Position numbers and translations under genes: made by a program
Source of the DNA: Aselliscus stoliczkanus
Lineage: Eukaryota; Chordata; Mammalia; Chiroptera; Hipposideridae
DNA: 64,000 bases
Assembly (NCBI GenBank): GCA_033961575.1
Contig: CM066736.1
Location: 7,287,501 to 7,351,500, forward strand
Reading direction: 5' to 3'
The notes under the pieces: generated by a model
Databases searched by the model: none
Told to the model about the DNA's origin: nothing
Seen by the model: only the letters and a program-made list of their open reading frames with translations
Shown: positions 21,261 through 32,400 of the stretch, piece after piece
Layout: each line of letters begins with the position of its first letter
Numbering within the stretch: position 1 is the first letter of the stretch

Positions 21261-21790
21261 ACTATTCTTTTAACAGCTTCATTCAGATATCACTCATATT
21301 CTGTATAATTCCCCATTTAAAGTATGTACAAGTCAGTGGATTTAGTATATTTACAGAGTTGTGAAACCATCACCACAGTATAATTTTAGAATATTTCATC
21401 ATCCCCAAAGGAAATCCCGTATCCATTAGCAATCGCTCCCCATTCCCCCTTCCTAATAGACTTTCTGTCAATTTACTTACTCCTCTTCCTCTTCTTCTTC
21501 TCCTCCTCCTCCTCCTCAGTGGCATCAAGTATCTTCACATTTTTGTGCAACCATCACCCATCCATCTCCAGGACTTTTTCATCGTTCCAAACTGAAACTC
21601 TGTACTCATTCAGCATTAACTTTCCATTCCCACTACCCCCAGCCCCTGGTAACCACGACTCCACTTTCTGTCTGTATGAGGTAGCTTGTATCAATGGAAT
21701 CATACTGTATTTTTCTGATTGTGACTGGCTTCTTTCAGTTAGCCTATGTTCTCAAGGTTCATCCATGTTGTATCACGTGTCAGAATTTCC
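21260..21790 (-). mobile_element. LINE-1 (L1M-type) 3' fragment
   Basis: Antisense: ACAGCTTCATTCAGATATCA, GAGTTGTGAAACCATCACCA, CCCCTGGTAACCACGACTCC, TTGTATCACGTGTCAG. Interrupted near 21485-21520 by a CTT/CTC-rich simple repeat. It continues past the VES insertion at 22206-22270 (GGCTGAATAATATTCTATTG). Confidence 0.75.
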
Positions 21791-21797
21791 TTTTTTA

Positions 21798-21842
21798 AAT
21801 AAATATATATATAGATAGATATAGATATAGATATAGATATCT
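21798..21842. repeat. AT/GATA-like microsatellite
   Basis: ATATATATAG followed by GATATA units, adjoining the VES insertion. Confidence 0.8.
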
Positions 21843-22205
21843 TTTTTAAATTTGGGATTATTGGGGAACAGTATGTTTCTCCAAGACCCATCAGCTCCAA
21901 GTCATTGTTTCAATCTATAATAGTTGTTGAGGGCATAGCTCGGCTCCAAGTCCAGTCACTATTTTCAATCTAGTTGTAGGGGGCGCAGCCCACCATCCCA
22001 TATGGGAATCGAACCAGCAACATTGTTGTTAAGAGCACATGCTCTAACCAACCGAGCCAGCCATCAGGCCTCCCACTGGCAACTCAGCTGAAGTCATTGT
22101 CTTCAATCTAGCTGTGGAGAGCGCAGCTCACTGGCCCATGTGGGAATCAAACCGGCAACCTTGTTCAGAGTATGCGCTCTAACCAACTGAGCCACCCGGC
22201 CACCC
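21841..22205 (-). mobile_element. VES-like SINE, dimeric, inside an L1
   Basis: Antisense element with two tRNA-like units, each with a GGGAATCGAACC-type B box. Inserted in the L1 fragment that resumes at 22206. Confidence 0.8.
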
Positions 22206-22273
22206 AGAGTTCCCTTATTAAGGCTGAATAATATTCTATTGTATGGGTACACCACATATTTACTTAAGCTATT

Positions 22274-22313
<40 letters not shown>

Positions 22314-22410
22314 TTTTGAGGGCAGTGTCACTGGCCCTCATATGTGGGATCTGAACCGGGGCCACTGGCTTCCCAAGCCAGCGCTTAACCATCGCGCCAT
22401 TGGCTGGCTC
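22274..22410 (-). mobile_element. Short Rhin-1-like SINE with (TTTA)n tail
   Basis: The tail has become about ten units of ATTT. TSD TACTTAAGCTATT. Confidence 0.9.
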
Positions 22411-23275
22411 TACTTAAGCTATTTTATACTAAGCTTCGGGATTTGTTTTTGTAGATTGACCTCTAGTAATTGAGTAATGGACTCATTCACACTCCTCTGC
22501 ATCGCCTTTCAGATGAACAATAAGAGCTAGGCTGTGCTCACCCCTCTGTATTCTCCGTGGTCCCGAGGGAGAGATGCCAAGAGGCTGTCAGGGAGAAGTA
22601 GTGACAGGGTATATGGAGGGCATGTGCCGTGTCTCCCTCGGGGCCATGCCCTTTTGGCCTTCGCCCCCCCCACCCCCGCAGGCTTAAACAGGTTGCGGAT
22701 GTACTGGCATTCAGAGCACTGAGTGTCCTATGCTCTGCAAACAAACCAGAAGCGACTGAGATGAGAGGCCCTCCCACAGTGGCAAAAGCCAGGCTTGGCC
22801 GATGCCAGCTTGGCCTGTTGGAAAAGCCCTCAGGAGCCAGGAACTAAGGAGGCAGATTCATAACTTCTTAACCTCCAGCCAAAGCCTGGCATTCAAGAGT
22901 TGCTACAGCTCAAGGAACGGCCTCTTTGTACTGTGTTTGGATAGGCTGACCTAAGGATCGCACAAGGAGGTTCACATATTGTCAATTGTTCTTTGTAATA
23001 CTGACACCCAAGTTCGCTTATACTGGGTGTTCCTCACCCCCCCTCTACTTTGCACTAATATTGGAGCAGAATAACCAGAATCATACACTAATCAAAATCT
23101 GCCTTTTCCATTGCAAATGAGAAGCACCAAATAATAGAACCAGCCTCTACCAGGAATTCATCCAACAAATAGCAAGAGTTGATACAAATATTGATATTTA
23201 TTCTGTGCTAAGTCCTCTTCTAAATACTTTAGATTATGTCATTACACATCCATAACCCACACTTTCTAATTGTTG
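22411..23275. other. Unassigned intergenic DNA
   Basis: L1 remnant to about 22510, then single-copy-looking sequence. A MIR-like piece lies at about 23175-23270 (TTATTCTGTGCTAAGTCCTC). No gene seen. Confidence 0.5.
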
Positions 23276-23707
23276 TTTTTTTTTTAAGATTTTATTGGGG
23301 AATTGGGGAAGGGTAACAGCGTTGGGGAACCAGGGAAGGGGAACAGATAAGTTGCTGTCCTTTTGTACTTCAGTCTAGTTGCAGAGGACGTTGCTTCACT
23401 GGCTCATGATACCAATCATCATTGCACTCTCCCCGGGTGAGACAGATCGGTCGCCGGCCTCTGGACAGCCGCTCACAGCGGCTATTGGCAACTCAAGCTG
23501 GCTGCCGGCCACTCACTATAGCCTATGGCAGCCCACTGCAGCAGGGGCTGCAGCTATGCCGTCCCTGGGGACTCACAGCAGCCCAGCTCCAGGTGGAGCT
23601 GTTGTTAGCTGTAGAGGGCAGTGTCACTGGCCTTCATATGTGGAATCCGAACTGGGGCCGCTGGTGTCCCAAGCCAGCTCTTAACCAACTTGCCACTTGG
23701 CCGGCCC
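23276..23707 (-). mobile_element. Rhin-1-like SINE, full-length
   Basis: Antisense; TSD CACACTTTCTAATT / CAACACTTTAATTT. Confidence 0.88.
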
Positions 23708-23840
23708 AACACTTTAATTTTTATTGTGGTAAAAAATATATATATAAAATTTACCATTTTAATCATTTTTAAGGCTACAGTTCTGTGACATGAAGTCCAT
23801 TCACATTTTTGTGCAACCGGTGCATCTCAGTGAATTTAAC
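23708..23840 (-). mobile_element. LINE-1 3' fragment
   Basis: TTTTTATTGTGGTAAAAAAT and CATTCACATTTTTGTGCAAC, antisense L1M-type. Confidence 0.55.
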
Positions 23841-23877
23841 CTAACGTTTAAATTTCCAACTTCAAATTATTCAAAGG

Positions 23878-24464
23878 TTGGGCAGCTGGTTAGCTTAATT
23901 GGTTAGAGTGTGGTGCTCATAACACTCAAGGCTGCAGGTTTGATTTCCACATGGGCCACTGAGCTGCGCCATCCACAACTAGATTAAAAACAATAGCTTG
24001 AGGGCCGGCCGAGTGGCACATTGGTTAAGAGCTGGTTTGGGATGCCAGCAGTCCCAGTTCGGATCCCACATATGAGGGCCAGTGACACTGCCCTCTACAG
24101 CTAACAACAGCTCCACCTGCAGTGGGCTGCCATAGGCTACATTGAGCAGCCGTCAGCCAGCGTGAGCTGCCAATAGCCACAGTGAGCAACCATCCAGAGG
24201 CTGACGACTGATCTGCCTCATCCAGGAAGAGCGCAATGACGATACCAACATGGGCCAGTGAAGCAATGTCCTCCACAACTAGACTGAAGAACAAAAAGAC
24301 AGCAACTTGCCTGATCCCCTTCCCCGATTCCCCAGCACTGTTCCCCTCCCCCAATTCCCCAATAAAATCTTTAAAAAAAAAAAAAGAAAGAAAACAACGG
24401 CTTGACTTGGAGATGATGGGACCTGGAAAAACACACTGTTCCTCAATAAAGTTTGGAAAAAAAA
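23878..24464 (+). mobile_element. VES-like SINE interrupted by a Rhin-1
   Basis: The head starts GGGCAGCTGGTTAGC and the end reads CTGTTCCTCAATAAAGTTTGG. TSD AAATTATTCAAAGG. The two halves are separated by the Rhin-1 copy at 24002-24390. Confidence 0.9.
24002..24390 (+). mobile_element. Rhin-1-like SINE nested in a VES
   Basis: Inserted in the VES body with TSD AACAATAGCTTGA / AACAACGGCTTGA. A segment of the body (after CTCCACCTG, 24119) is deleted. Confidence 0.9.
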
Positions 24465-24520
24465 ATTATTCAAAGGCCAAGCCTTATTAGAATGAATGAA
24501 GTTTCCCCCCTCCTTGCATA

Positions 24521-24625
24521 TTTTTTTTTTTGAGGGCAATGTCACTGACCCTCATATGTGGGACCCGAACCAGGGCCGCTGGCGTCCCAAGCCAGCGCTT
24601 AACCACCGCACCACACGGCCGGCCC
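24521..24625 (-). mobile_element. Short Rhin-1-like SINE
   Basis: Antisense; TSD TCCTTGCATATTTTT / TCCTTGTATATTTTT. Confidence 0.9.
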
Positions 24626-24739
24626 ATCCTTGTATATTTTTAAAGAAGAAATCAAATGCAAGATTTCGACCCTCTTGGTCTGAAATAGATAATTAATGGA
24701 CACCTTTAAAAGCTCTCTTGCCATTTCCCAGCCACTAGT

Positions 24740-25645
24740 GTGACCACATTCAAAACAACAGAAAATAAGACATGTTGGTAAGGCTGTGGAGAAACTGGAA
24801 CCCTTGCACACTGCTGGTAGGAATATAAAATGGTGTAGCTGTTCTGGAAAGCTGTTTGGTGGTTCATCAAAAAGTTAAACATAGATGTGCCAGAGGAGGC
24901 CAGTTAGCTCAGGTGGTTAGAGCGCAGGCTCATAACACCAAGGTTGCAGGTTCGATCCTCACATGAGCCACTGAGCTGCGCCCTCCACCACTAGACAGAA
25001 ACAACTACTTGACTTGGAGCTGATGGGTCCTGGAAAAACACACTGTTCCCCAATAAAATTTCTAAAAACAACAAAAAAACTTATTGAAAAAAAAAAAGGG
25101 CCATATCACCCAGCAATTTCATTTCCAGTTGTACACCCCCCCAAAATTGAAGACAAGCGCTAAAAATAATATATGTACATGTATGTTCATAACAGCACTA
25201 TTTGCAATAACCAGAAGGTAAAGCAACTCAAATGTCCATAATTGGATGAATGGATAAACAAAATGTGGTCTGTTCATACAATGGACTATTCAGTCATAAA
25301 AAAGAATGACATTCTGAAACATACCACCAGGAATGAACCTCCAAAACTTTGTATTAAGGGAAAGGATCCAAACACAAAAGGCCACACATCATGATTGCAT
25401 TTATATGAAATGTCCAGAACAAGTAAATCCAGAGACAGAAAGTAGGTTGGTGGTTGCCAGAGCTGGGAGGTAGTGGGAAGAATAAGGAATAACTACTTAA
25501 TGGCAATGGGGCTTCCTCTTAGAAAATGTTTTGGAACTAGAGAGAGGTGGTGTTTGCACAACATTGTAAATGTACTAAATGACACCGAACTGGATACTTT
25601 AATATGGTTAATTTTATGTTACGTGAATTTCACTTCAATTAAAAA
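24740..25645 (+). mobile_element. LINE-1 (L1M-type) ORF2 end / 3' UTR
   Basis: Sense: GTGGAGAAACTGGAACCCTT, CACTGCTGGTAGGAATATAA, then after a VES insertion CACCCAGCAATTTC, AATGTCCATAATTGGATGAA and GGTGGTTGCCAGAGCTGGGA to a terminal A-rich stretch. Degenerate with no intact frame. Confidence 0.8.
24893..25080 (+). mobile_element. VES-like SINE nested in an L1
   Basis: GGCCAGTTAGCTCAGGTGGT head and CCCCAATAAAATTTCTAAAA tail. It splits the L1 fragment, so it is younger than that L1. Confidence 0.88.
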
Positions 25646-26200
25646 AAAAAGTCTTGGCTTCACGTTAAATCCTTTAATTAGCACAACCTTGACTTTCATT
25701 GTGAAATAGCATTGTTGCAAAGACTCAGTGATAAAAAACGATTATTGTATCTCTGTAGGGAACGCAAATTACCAAATTTCTAGGGCAGAGGGAATAAAAC
25801 AGGGTTCCAAGTCAGAGAGGAAAATCCATTCCTCTTATGCCCCTTCTTCTTCTGGTAAGTATATACTACTAAAATCTGGGACTTCATTATTAAATTTAGC
25901 TCCTTTTTCTTTGAAAGGCTTTCCCTGCCTATCACAATTACTCAGCCCCAGGGTGCTGCCTATAAGCACTCACTGTTGGTTGCTCACCAGCGCCCATTCT
26001 TCCCTTTCTCCCAGAATACTGATTGTGTTCAGGCATCTCCCTTCTCCCACACAGCTTTGAGCTTCAAGGAAGCTGAGCCCAGTCCCAGAAGTGACTAAAC
26101 TTAGGAAAATCCATTCCCCTTACCAGTGACTGGTTCATGGACAGCCATGTGACTGAAATCTCATGAATGAGATGTTAGGAGAAAGCTTGACTGGTGGTAT
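25646..26200. other. Unassigned intergenic DNA
   Basis: No gene or clear repeat family recognised. Confidence 0.5.
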
Positions 26201-26700
26201 GGTGGTTTAAAACATACCCAAAAATTCTCTAATACGCTTCTATTTCAGAAGTGGAGCTTAATTCTAGTCCCCTTGTAACTGGGCTGGACTCAGTGATTAC
26301 CTTCAAACACATTGCAAAACTATGGCTACCGCAACTAGACTGAAGAACAAAAAGACAGCAACTTGTCTGTTCCCTTTGCCTGATTCCCCAACGCTGTTCC
26401 CCTCCGCCAATTCCCCAATAAAAATCTTTAAAAAAAAGAAAAGAAAAACTATTGCTTCCATCTTGTGCTGGCATTCTTGCTCTCTCTTCCTTAGACAACT
26501 CCCTGTGCTGGAAGCCAGCTGCCATGTCATGAGGACACTCAGGCAACTTATGGAGACACCCATGTGGCAAAGAACCAAAATCTCCTGTAATAGCCAGTGA
26601 GGAACAGAGGCCTGCCAATGTGAGCTGGTGAGGAAGCTTGAGAAGAACAGGTGTCAGCCCTGGACAAATCATTCGCCGTATTCCCACACAAGGCAGGACT
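26200..26700 (+). repeat. MLT1-type LTR remnant carrying a SINE fragment
   Basis: GTAACTGGGCTGGACTCAGT upstream and CCATGTCATGAGGACACTCA, GGAGACACCCATGTGGCAAA downstream of the SINE piece suit MaLR/MLT1 LTRs. No coding sequence. Confidence 0.5.
26329..26447 (+). mobile_element. Rhin-1-like SINE, 5'-truncated (body only)
   Basis: Starts within the body at CCGCAACTAGACTGAAGAAC and lacks the tRNA head and promoter, but has AATAAAAATCTTT and an A tail. Flanking AAAACTATGGCT / AAAACTATTGCT is a TSD, so truncation happened at insertion. Confidence 0.85.
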
Positions 26701-26739
26701 CTTGATTTCAAATGGCACAAAAAGCCTAGCACAAACTGG

Positions 26740-27080
26740 CTGAGGAACGTCACTGGGACTCAGTCCCTCTCCATCTCTCAACTCTATTATCAACTGTGTT
26801 GACTTTATTTTCAGGCAGGTTTTCCTCATGTGGTAGCAAAAATGGCCCCTTGTAACTCTAGGTTTCCATATGACCAGCTCAGCAATCCCAGAATACAGGA
26901 TTCCAGCAAAATTCCTAGGACCAATGCTCATTGGGCAGAACCGTGTCACGTGTACTTTCATGAACCTATCACTGTGGCCAGGGAATTAGAACATACTGAT
27001 TGGCCAGGCCTGAGTCACATGACTATTTTCAGGGTTGGGGCAAGCTATGGACCAAGGAGTGGGAGAAGGACAGTTCCCCT
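26740..27080. repeat. Old interspersed repeat of uncertain family
   Basis: CTCCATCTCTCAACTCTATT, TATCACTGTGGCCAGGGAAT and TGATTGGCCAGGCCTGAGTC recur widely in mammalian genomes in this order. A related segment lies at about 31820-32100. Confidence 0.4.
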
Positions 27081-28115
27081 AAAGCGAAACTGCATTTATG
27101 AGGAGAAAGGGAAAGCAACAGATGTCCACCGAACCTCCAGTGTCTCTTACTGCTTTCTGTAAACATGCCCAAGTCTCCTCCAACCAACCAATGAAACAAA
27201 ACACTTTGTATCTCCTTGGAGCTTCTGCTGACCACTCTCCTTTTTGCTGCCAAACTTCTCCTCTTCACTGGCAGCTCCATTCCCAGCTTTCCGTGCCCTC
27301 CTCAGTCCTGAATAACAAGACTCCCAGTCCCGTCAGTCCACTCAAAGGCCTCCAGCAGTGGTCACCATGACCCAGTGCCCAGGGCAGTAGCTTTGATTCC
27401 ATTCCGATCCTGCTTGGCCTCTTGGCCCCATCCGAAAGCAGTGACCACCATTCCCTGCTCCCTGCCTAGGGCTTGTTTCTGGATGTCTTTCCAACCGGCC
27501 TCCTTTGACCTCTCAGGCACCTCTCTGTCTCTTTCGCTCCTGCCCTCACTGCTGTTGTGCTCTAGGCTCTGTCTTAAGCCTCATGTCATCTTACATTTAC
27601 ACCCCCTTCCTGGACATTCTCTAACCCCCCGCGCCGTGGCATGCATATACAATGATATATCCCCAAAGCTTCCCTGTTCTGAGCTCCGGATCCATCTTGC
27701 CAGCTGCCTGCTGTTCATTCCACTAGAAGTCCTGCAGATTCTTCATACCTGTGCGTCCAAAATCACATCCATCACCCTCCCTCCTCCTGGCCAGCGTAAC
27801 TTTGCTCCCAAGGTAAGACTGCCCAGGGCTGAATGCCAGTTCTACTTTTTACTAGTCAGGTGACCATAGGCAAGTTATGTCACTTTTCTGTACCTCAGGT
27901 TCCTCATCCATGAAATGGAGATGATTACAGTACCTACCTTATAGGGTTCACTGACTGTATTATTTCCTAACACTTGTCAAGTGCTTAGCACAAGGCTTGG
28001 CACGTGGTTTGTGGGTTAGGACCAGGTAGAGGAGAAGCAGGATGGAGACGGAAAATGCACTGAGCACTGGGTCACTGGCATGACGGTGTCATGATGCAAG
28101 TTAAAAAGAGCTCTG
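27081..28115. other. Intergenic DNA with a MIR
   Basis: A MIR is visible at about 27830-27990 (GACCATAGGCAAGTTATGTC, CCTCATCCATGAAATGGAGA). An open frame at 27375-27863 lies in C/T-rich sequence and has no recognisable protein features. No gene supported. Confidence 0.5.
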
Positions 28116-28534
28116 GGGGGCCGGGCAAGTGGCGCACTGGTTAAGAGCTGGTTTGGGAAGCCAGCGGCCCTGGTTCGGATCCCACATATGAGGGCCAGTG
28201 ACACTGCCCTCTACAGCTAACAACAGCTCCACCTGGAGCTGGGTTGTGCGAGCGCTGGTGATGATGAAGGCTGCAGCCCCTGCTGCAGTGGGCTGCCATA
28301 GGCTACAGTGAGTGGCCCGCAGCCAGCGTGAGCTGCCAACAGTCACAGTGAGTGACCATCCAGAGGCTGGCGACCGATCTGCCTCATCCTGGAAGACATG
28401 GGCCAGTGAAGCAACATCCTCCGCAATTAGACTGAAGAACAAAAGACAGCAACTTGTCTGTTCCCCTTCCCCGATTCCCCAATGCTGTTCCCCTCCCCCA
28501 ATTCCCCAATAAATCTTTAAAAAAACCAAAAAAA
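28116..28534 (+). mobile_element. Rhin-1-like SINE, full-length
   Basis: Complete head, body and tail; TSD AGCTCTGGGG / ACCTCTGGGG. Immediately followed by a VES. Confidence 0.9.
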
Positions 28535-28540
28535 CCTCTG

Positions 28541-28733
28541 GGGGCAGGTGGTTAGCTCAGGTGGTTAGAGCTCATAACACCAAGGTTGCCAGTTCGATTC
28601 CTGCATGGACTGTTGAGCTGCATCCTCCACAACTAGATTGAAACAACTACTTGACTTGGAGCTGATGGGTCCTGGGAAAACACATTGTTCCACAATAAAG
28701 TCCTTAAAAAAAAAAAAACAACCAACAAAACAA
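28541..28733 (+). mobile_element. VES-like SINE
   Basis: GGTGGTTAGCTCAGGTGGTT head to CACAATAAAGTCCTT and A tail; abuts the preceding Rhin-1. Confidence 0.88.
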
Positions 28734-29280
28734 AAACTCTGTTCCTGCCCTCCTGGGGTGCTCTGCCTCAGCTCACAGGAGCACCAGGCATTTGGCTGTT
28801 TATATTGGTTACCTCCAGGCCGCCTGTCCACCCCCAAATACACACCACGATGGTCCCCTCCCCCCAGCCCTGTCCCACAGTGGTCACTGATCCAGCCCTC
28901 GGGCAACCTGAAAACAACTTTCCCATCTGTCTCCACTTCTCCATCCCCACTGGCCTAATACTGAGCCATCCTCTCTCACCTGAGCTTCTAAACAACTCAC
29001 TGGCCTCCAGCATCTGGTTCCCACCCACCCACCCACCCCCACTTGTCTTTCCTATGATCACACCAGACTTGTATCTCTCTGGGACACCTGTCTAATCATG
29101 CCACCCATACAAGTCTCTCATTTTCCTGTCCTGTAGGGGGTGAAGTCCAAATTTCTTTAAATGGTAGACAAGGTCTTCATAACCTGACCCTCTTCTCTTC
29201 CCATAGCCCACCTCACCTGTTTCCTACCACAGCTGCAAAAAACTGGATGGAAGAGCACCTGGATCAAAACTGCACAAATG
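28734..29280. other. Unassigned C/T-rich intergenic DNA
   Basis: Includes a (CCCA)n-like stretch near 29023-29040. The L2-like phrase GGTCTTCATAACCTGACCCT is present near 29171. Open frames here are low-complexity. Confidence 0.45.
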
Positions 29281-29457
29281 GGGCAGCCGGTTAGCTCATG
29301 TGGTTGGAGTGCAAGCCCAGAACACCAAGGTTGCAGGTTTGATTTCCACATGGGCCAGTGAACTGAGCCCTCCACAACTAAATTGAAGACAACTTGATTT
29401 GGAACTGAAGGGTCCTGGAAAAAACACACTGCTCCCCAATAAAGTTAAAAAAAAAAA
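29281..29457 (+). mobile_element. VES-like SINE
   Basis: GGGCAGCCGGTTAGCTCATG head to CCCCAATAAAGTT. Its left TSD TGCACAAATG recurs only after the Rhin-1 that follows. Confidence 0.9.
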
Positions 29458-29462
29458 TGCAT

Positions 29463-29894
29463 GGGCTGGCCAAGTGGCGCATTGGTTAAGAGCTGGTTTT
29501 GGGATGCCAGCAGCCCCGGTTCAGATCTCACATATGAGGGCCAGTGACACTGCCCTCTACAGCTAACAACAGCTTCACCTGGAGCTGGGCTGTGCGAGCC
29601 CCGGCGATGGTGTAGGCTGCAGCCCCTGCTGCAGTGGGCTGCCATAGGCTATAGGGAGTGGCCAGCAGCCAGTGTGAGCGGCTGGCAGCCAAGTGAGCTG
29701 CCAATAGCCGCAGTGAGCGGCCGTCCAGAGGCCGGCGACCGATCTGCCTCATCCGGGAAGAGCGCAATGACGATACCAACACAGGCCAGTGAAGCAACGT
29801 CCTCTGCAACTAGACTGAAGAAAGAAAGAAAAAAAAAGACAGCAACTTGTCTGTTCCCCTTCCCCTATTCCCCAATAAAATCTTAAAAAAAAAA
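29463..29894 (+). mobile_element. Rhin-1-like SINE inserted at the VES tail
   Basis: Full head and body. Its own TSD AAAAATGCA overlaps the VES tail and TSD, so it landed after the VES. Confidence 0.9.
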
Positions 29895-30024
29895 TGCACA
29901 AATGTATTACCTTTCATTTCTGGAGGCCGGAAGTCCACAATGAGTCTCATGGGGTCAAATTCAAGGTGTTGGCCTGCTGGTTCCTTCTGGAGGCTCTAGG
30001 GAAGAATTTCATCTTCACCTTTTC

Positions 30025-30173
30025 TTTTTTTTTTTTTTTTAGCTGAGCTATCCTGCCATCTGTTGGCAGCTCAGTGGAAGCTCAGCTCGAGCTGGGCATC
30101 AAACTGCTGTTCCTCAGAGCTCAGCTCGCACTCTTGAGTGAGCTCTTAACCAACTGAGCCACTCGGCCGGCCC
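30025..30173 (-). mobile_element. Medium tRNA-SINE (VES-head type)
   Basis: Antisense from AGCTGAGCTATCCTGCCATC to ACTCGGCCGGCCC; TSD around CCTTTTCTT. Confidence 0.88.
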
Positions 30174-30341
30174 TCCTGGCCTTTTCTTCTTCTGGACACA
30201 GTTCACATTGCTCAGCTTGTGGCCTCTGGTCACATCGCCCTTTCTCTCTCTGCTTCCATTGTCACATCACCTTCTACTGACTGCTCTTTTGACGCTTGAT
30301 AGCACGGAAGGACAACCTGGATCACCCAGGATAACCTCCCA

Positions 30342-30451
30342 TTTTTTTTTTTTTTTTGAGGGCAGTGTCACTGGCCCTCATATGTGGGACCTGAACTGGG
30401 GTCGCTGGCTTCCCAAGCCAGCTCTTAACCACTGCGCCACTTGGCCAGCCC
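30342..30451 (-). mobile_element. Short Rhin-1-like SINE
   Basis: Antisense; TSD CCTCCCAT / CCTCCCCAT. Confidence 0.88.
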
Positions 30452-30619
30452 CCCTCCCCATCTTAAGATCACTAACTTCACTGCAGAGTCCCTTTTGCCA
30501 CATAAGATAAAACCTTTGTGGATTAGGATGCAGACATCGTTGAAGGCTCACCACCCTACCCAAACATGTGACAGCCCACCTTAGCCAGCTGGGAATCGCC
30601 TGACACTCTCCGGGGCCAC

Positions 30620-30970
30620 CAGGCACGTCCTGTCCTCTGTCCCATCCCTTTGCTCCTGCTATTTCCTCTGCTGAGGGACCCTGGCCCACCCCTTTCCACC
30701 TGCCAGGCTCCTTACTTGAACTTCAAGGCTTAGGTCAAAAGGCATTTCTCTTTTGTGGCTTTCCTGAACCCCCACGACTGGGTACAATGAGGTGAATCCT
30801 TTCTCCTGTCCTCAGAGCATGGAGTTTTATAATACTGAACCTTAGTAGCGGGTTGACATAGCTGATTACAAGTTGGATCATGAAACCTTTAGGAGTAGGG
30901 GCTTTTGCTTGATCATCTTTATTGCCCCAGCTCCTGACACATAATTTATGGTGCTTCATAAGGAGGGTGC
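30620..30970 (+). repeat. L2-like ancient LINE fragment
   Basis: CTTGAACTTCAAGGCTTAGG, AGGAGTAGGGGCTTTTGCTT and CCCCAGCTCCTGACACATAA follow the L2 3'-end layout. Confidence 0.5.
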
Positions 30971-32243
30971 AAAATTTTTTTACCTAATCCAACAAGAGTA
31001 GGTGAAATCCAGTATGATTTTTTAAGTCCAAGTTGGTAGTGGTATGTTTTGTGAGGCACGTCGGGCAGTCGTTTCATCGGTCTGGCCCGGCATGCCTGAC
31101 CCCCTTGCTTTCATAACAGTTCCTGTCCCTCCATTGGGGAGTGTCCCCTCCCCACTACAAGGTGGCACAGCTGCCTGGCACTCAGCACTCTGGCACGTGG
31201 CATAGGTCTGACCAAGCAGAGCCAGTGACTGTCCTACATAGAGGTATGTGGCCCACACCGGGCTAAAGAGAATGAACACCAGGGATTTGACATGGAGGCT
31301 GGAGAGAGGAGGTGCTGGTGAACTGGAGGCAGGAGCACCTGAAGCTGTGTGGGGCCCTGCAGCTCCCCCTGGACGGAGCCTGACTGCAGATGAGAAAGGG
31401 AGCTCTGGGTGGTCACTGGGCTGTGCACATGGGGGACACTAGTCCCCAAGGCCAGCTCCACCCCTCGATTTCTCTACGTGAGAGCTAAGCAATTCCCTTG
31501 TTTGCTTCTATCAGTTGGGGTTGGATTCCAGACACTTGTGCTGGGATGAATCTTGACTAATACAGGTTTTAAGTTTCTAAGAATGTCTGGTTTGATGGTC
31601 TGCACGGTGCAGACACCCAGCACCAGCTTCCAATGCCCTGATTTGTCTCCTCCTTTCACCTCTTGTCCTTCTTTGGATAGAGTTGGACTCTCTATCAATT
31701 AGGAATGCTTGAATGCTTAAATCCCTACTAGTGGGATTTAAATGAAAAAGGTTTATTTATTACATATATTAGCTGTCTGGAGCTAAGTGATGCTAAGGTT
31801 GGTTCGGTGATTCAACTCTTGTCACCAAGGACCCAAATGCTTTCTCTGTTTCTGCTCTGCCATCCTCAGCATATCAGCAACACTTTACCTCTGGGTCACA
31901 AAATGGCTACTGTGACACCGAGCATCACATCCTCACACAGGTATTCAGAGAAGGAAGGAAGCAGGAGCAAACATAACTTTCTCATTTTCACCTTTTTCAT
32001 TTCAGGGGCTAAAATCTTTTCCAGAACCCCTCAGCAGGCTTCCCTCTGCATCCCCTTGGCCACCATCGAGTTGTATGGCCTCCCCTCACCAATCTCTTGC
32101 ATGGGGTTGTAGGATTGATATGGATGGCCAAAACCAATCATGGTTCATCTCTTTGATAAGAATGCAGCACACTTGTCTGGGTATTCACCATCTTTGAATT
32201 CCTGGGGTGGTGAGGCCCATCTCCAGCTCTGGGAGGTGAATCA
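30971..32243. other. Unassigned intergenic DNA
   Basis: No gene. 31820-32100 resembles the old repeat at 26740-27080. The rest is unassigned. Confidence 0.45.
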
Positions 32244-32400
32244 TTTTTTTTTTTCTTTAAAGAAAGGAGACAAAGTTCTTTTACTTTTTTATTTTTATTG
32301 TTTTTTTGAGGGCAGTGTCACTGGCCCTCGTATGTGGGACTGAACCGGGACTGCTGGCTTCCCAAGCCAGCGCTTAACCACCGTGCCACTCGGCCGGCCC
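32244..32400 (-). mobile_element. Short Rhin-1-like SINE with extra 3' sequence
   Basis: Antisense head between TSDs TGGGAGGTGAATCA. Between the usual A-rich tail and the TSD lie about 30 bp of non-SINE sequence (sense: GTAAAAGAACTTTGTCTCCT and so on) followed by a second A tail. Confidence 0.85.

Larger units (their letters stand above)
29895..30600. repeat. Old interspersed repeat broken by two SINEs
   Basis: Pieces TTTCTGGAGGCCGGAAGTCC, TTCCTTCTGGAGGCTCTAGG, AACCTGGATCACCCAGGATA and TGTGGATTAGGATGCAGACA follow the order of a widespread mammalian repeat, probably LTR-type. Family uncertain. Confidence 0.45.

Noticed and set aside
23880..23950. tRNA-like heads (for example GGTTAGAGTGTGGTGCTCATA) as tRNA genes
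   Set aside because: They belong to SINEs: A/B-box-like sequences are followed by SINE bodies and A tails, and no intact cloverleaf with a functional acceptor stem is evident.
27375..27863. 162-codon plus-strand frame as a gene
   Set aside because: C/T-rich low-complexity sequence that ends inside a MIR; it is Leu/Pro/Ser-rich with no motif.
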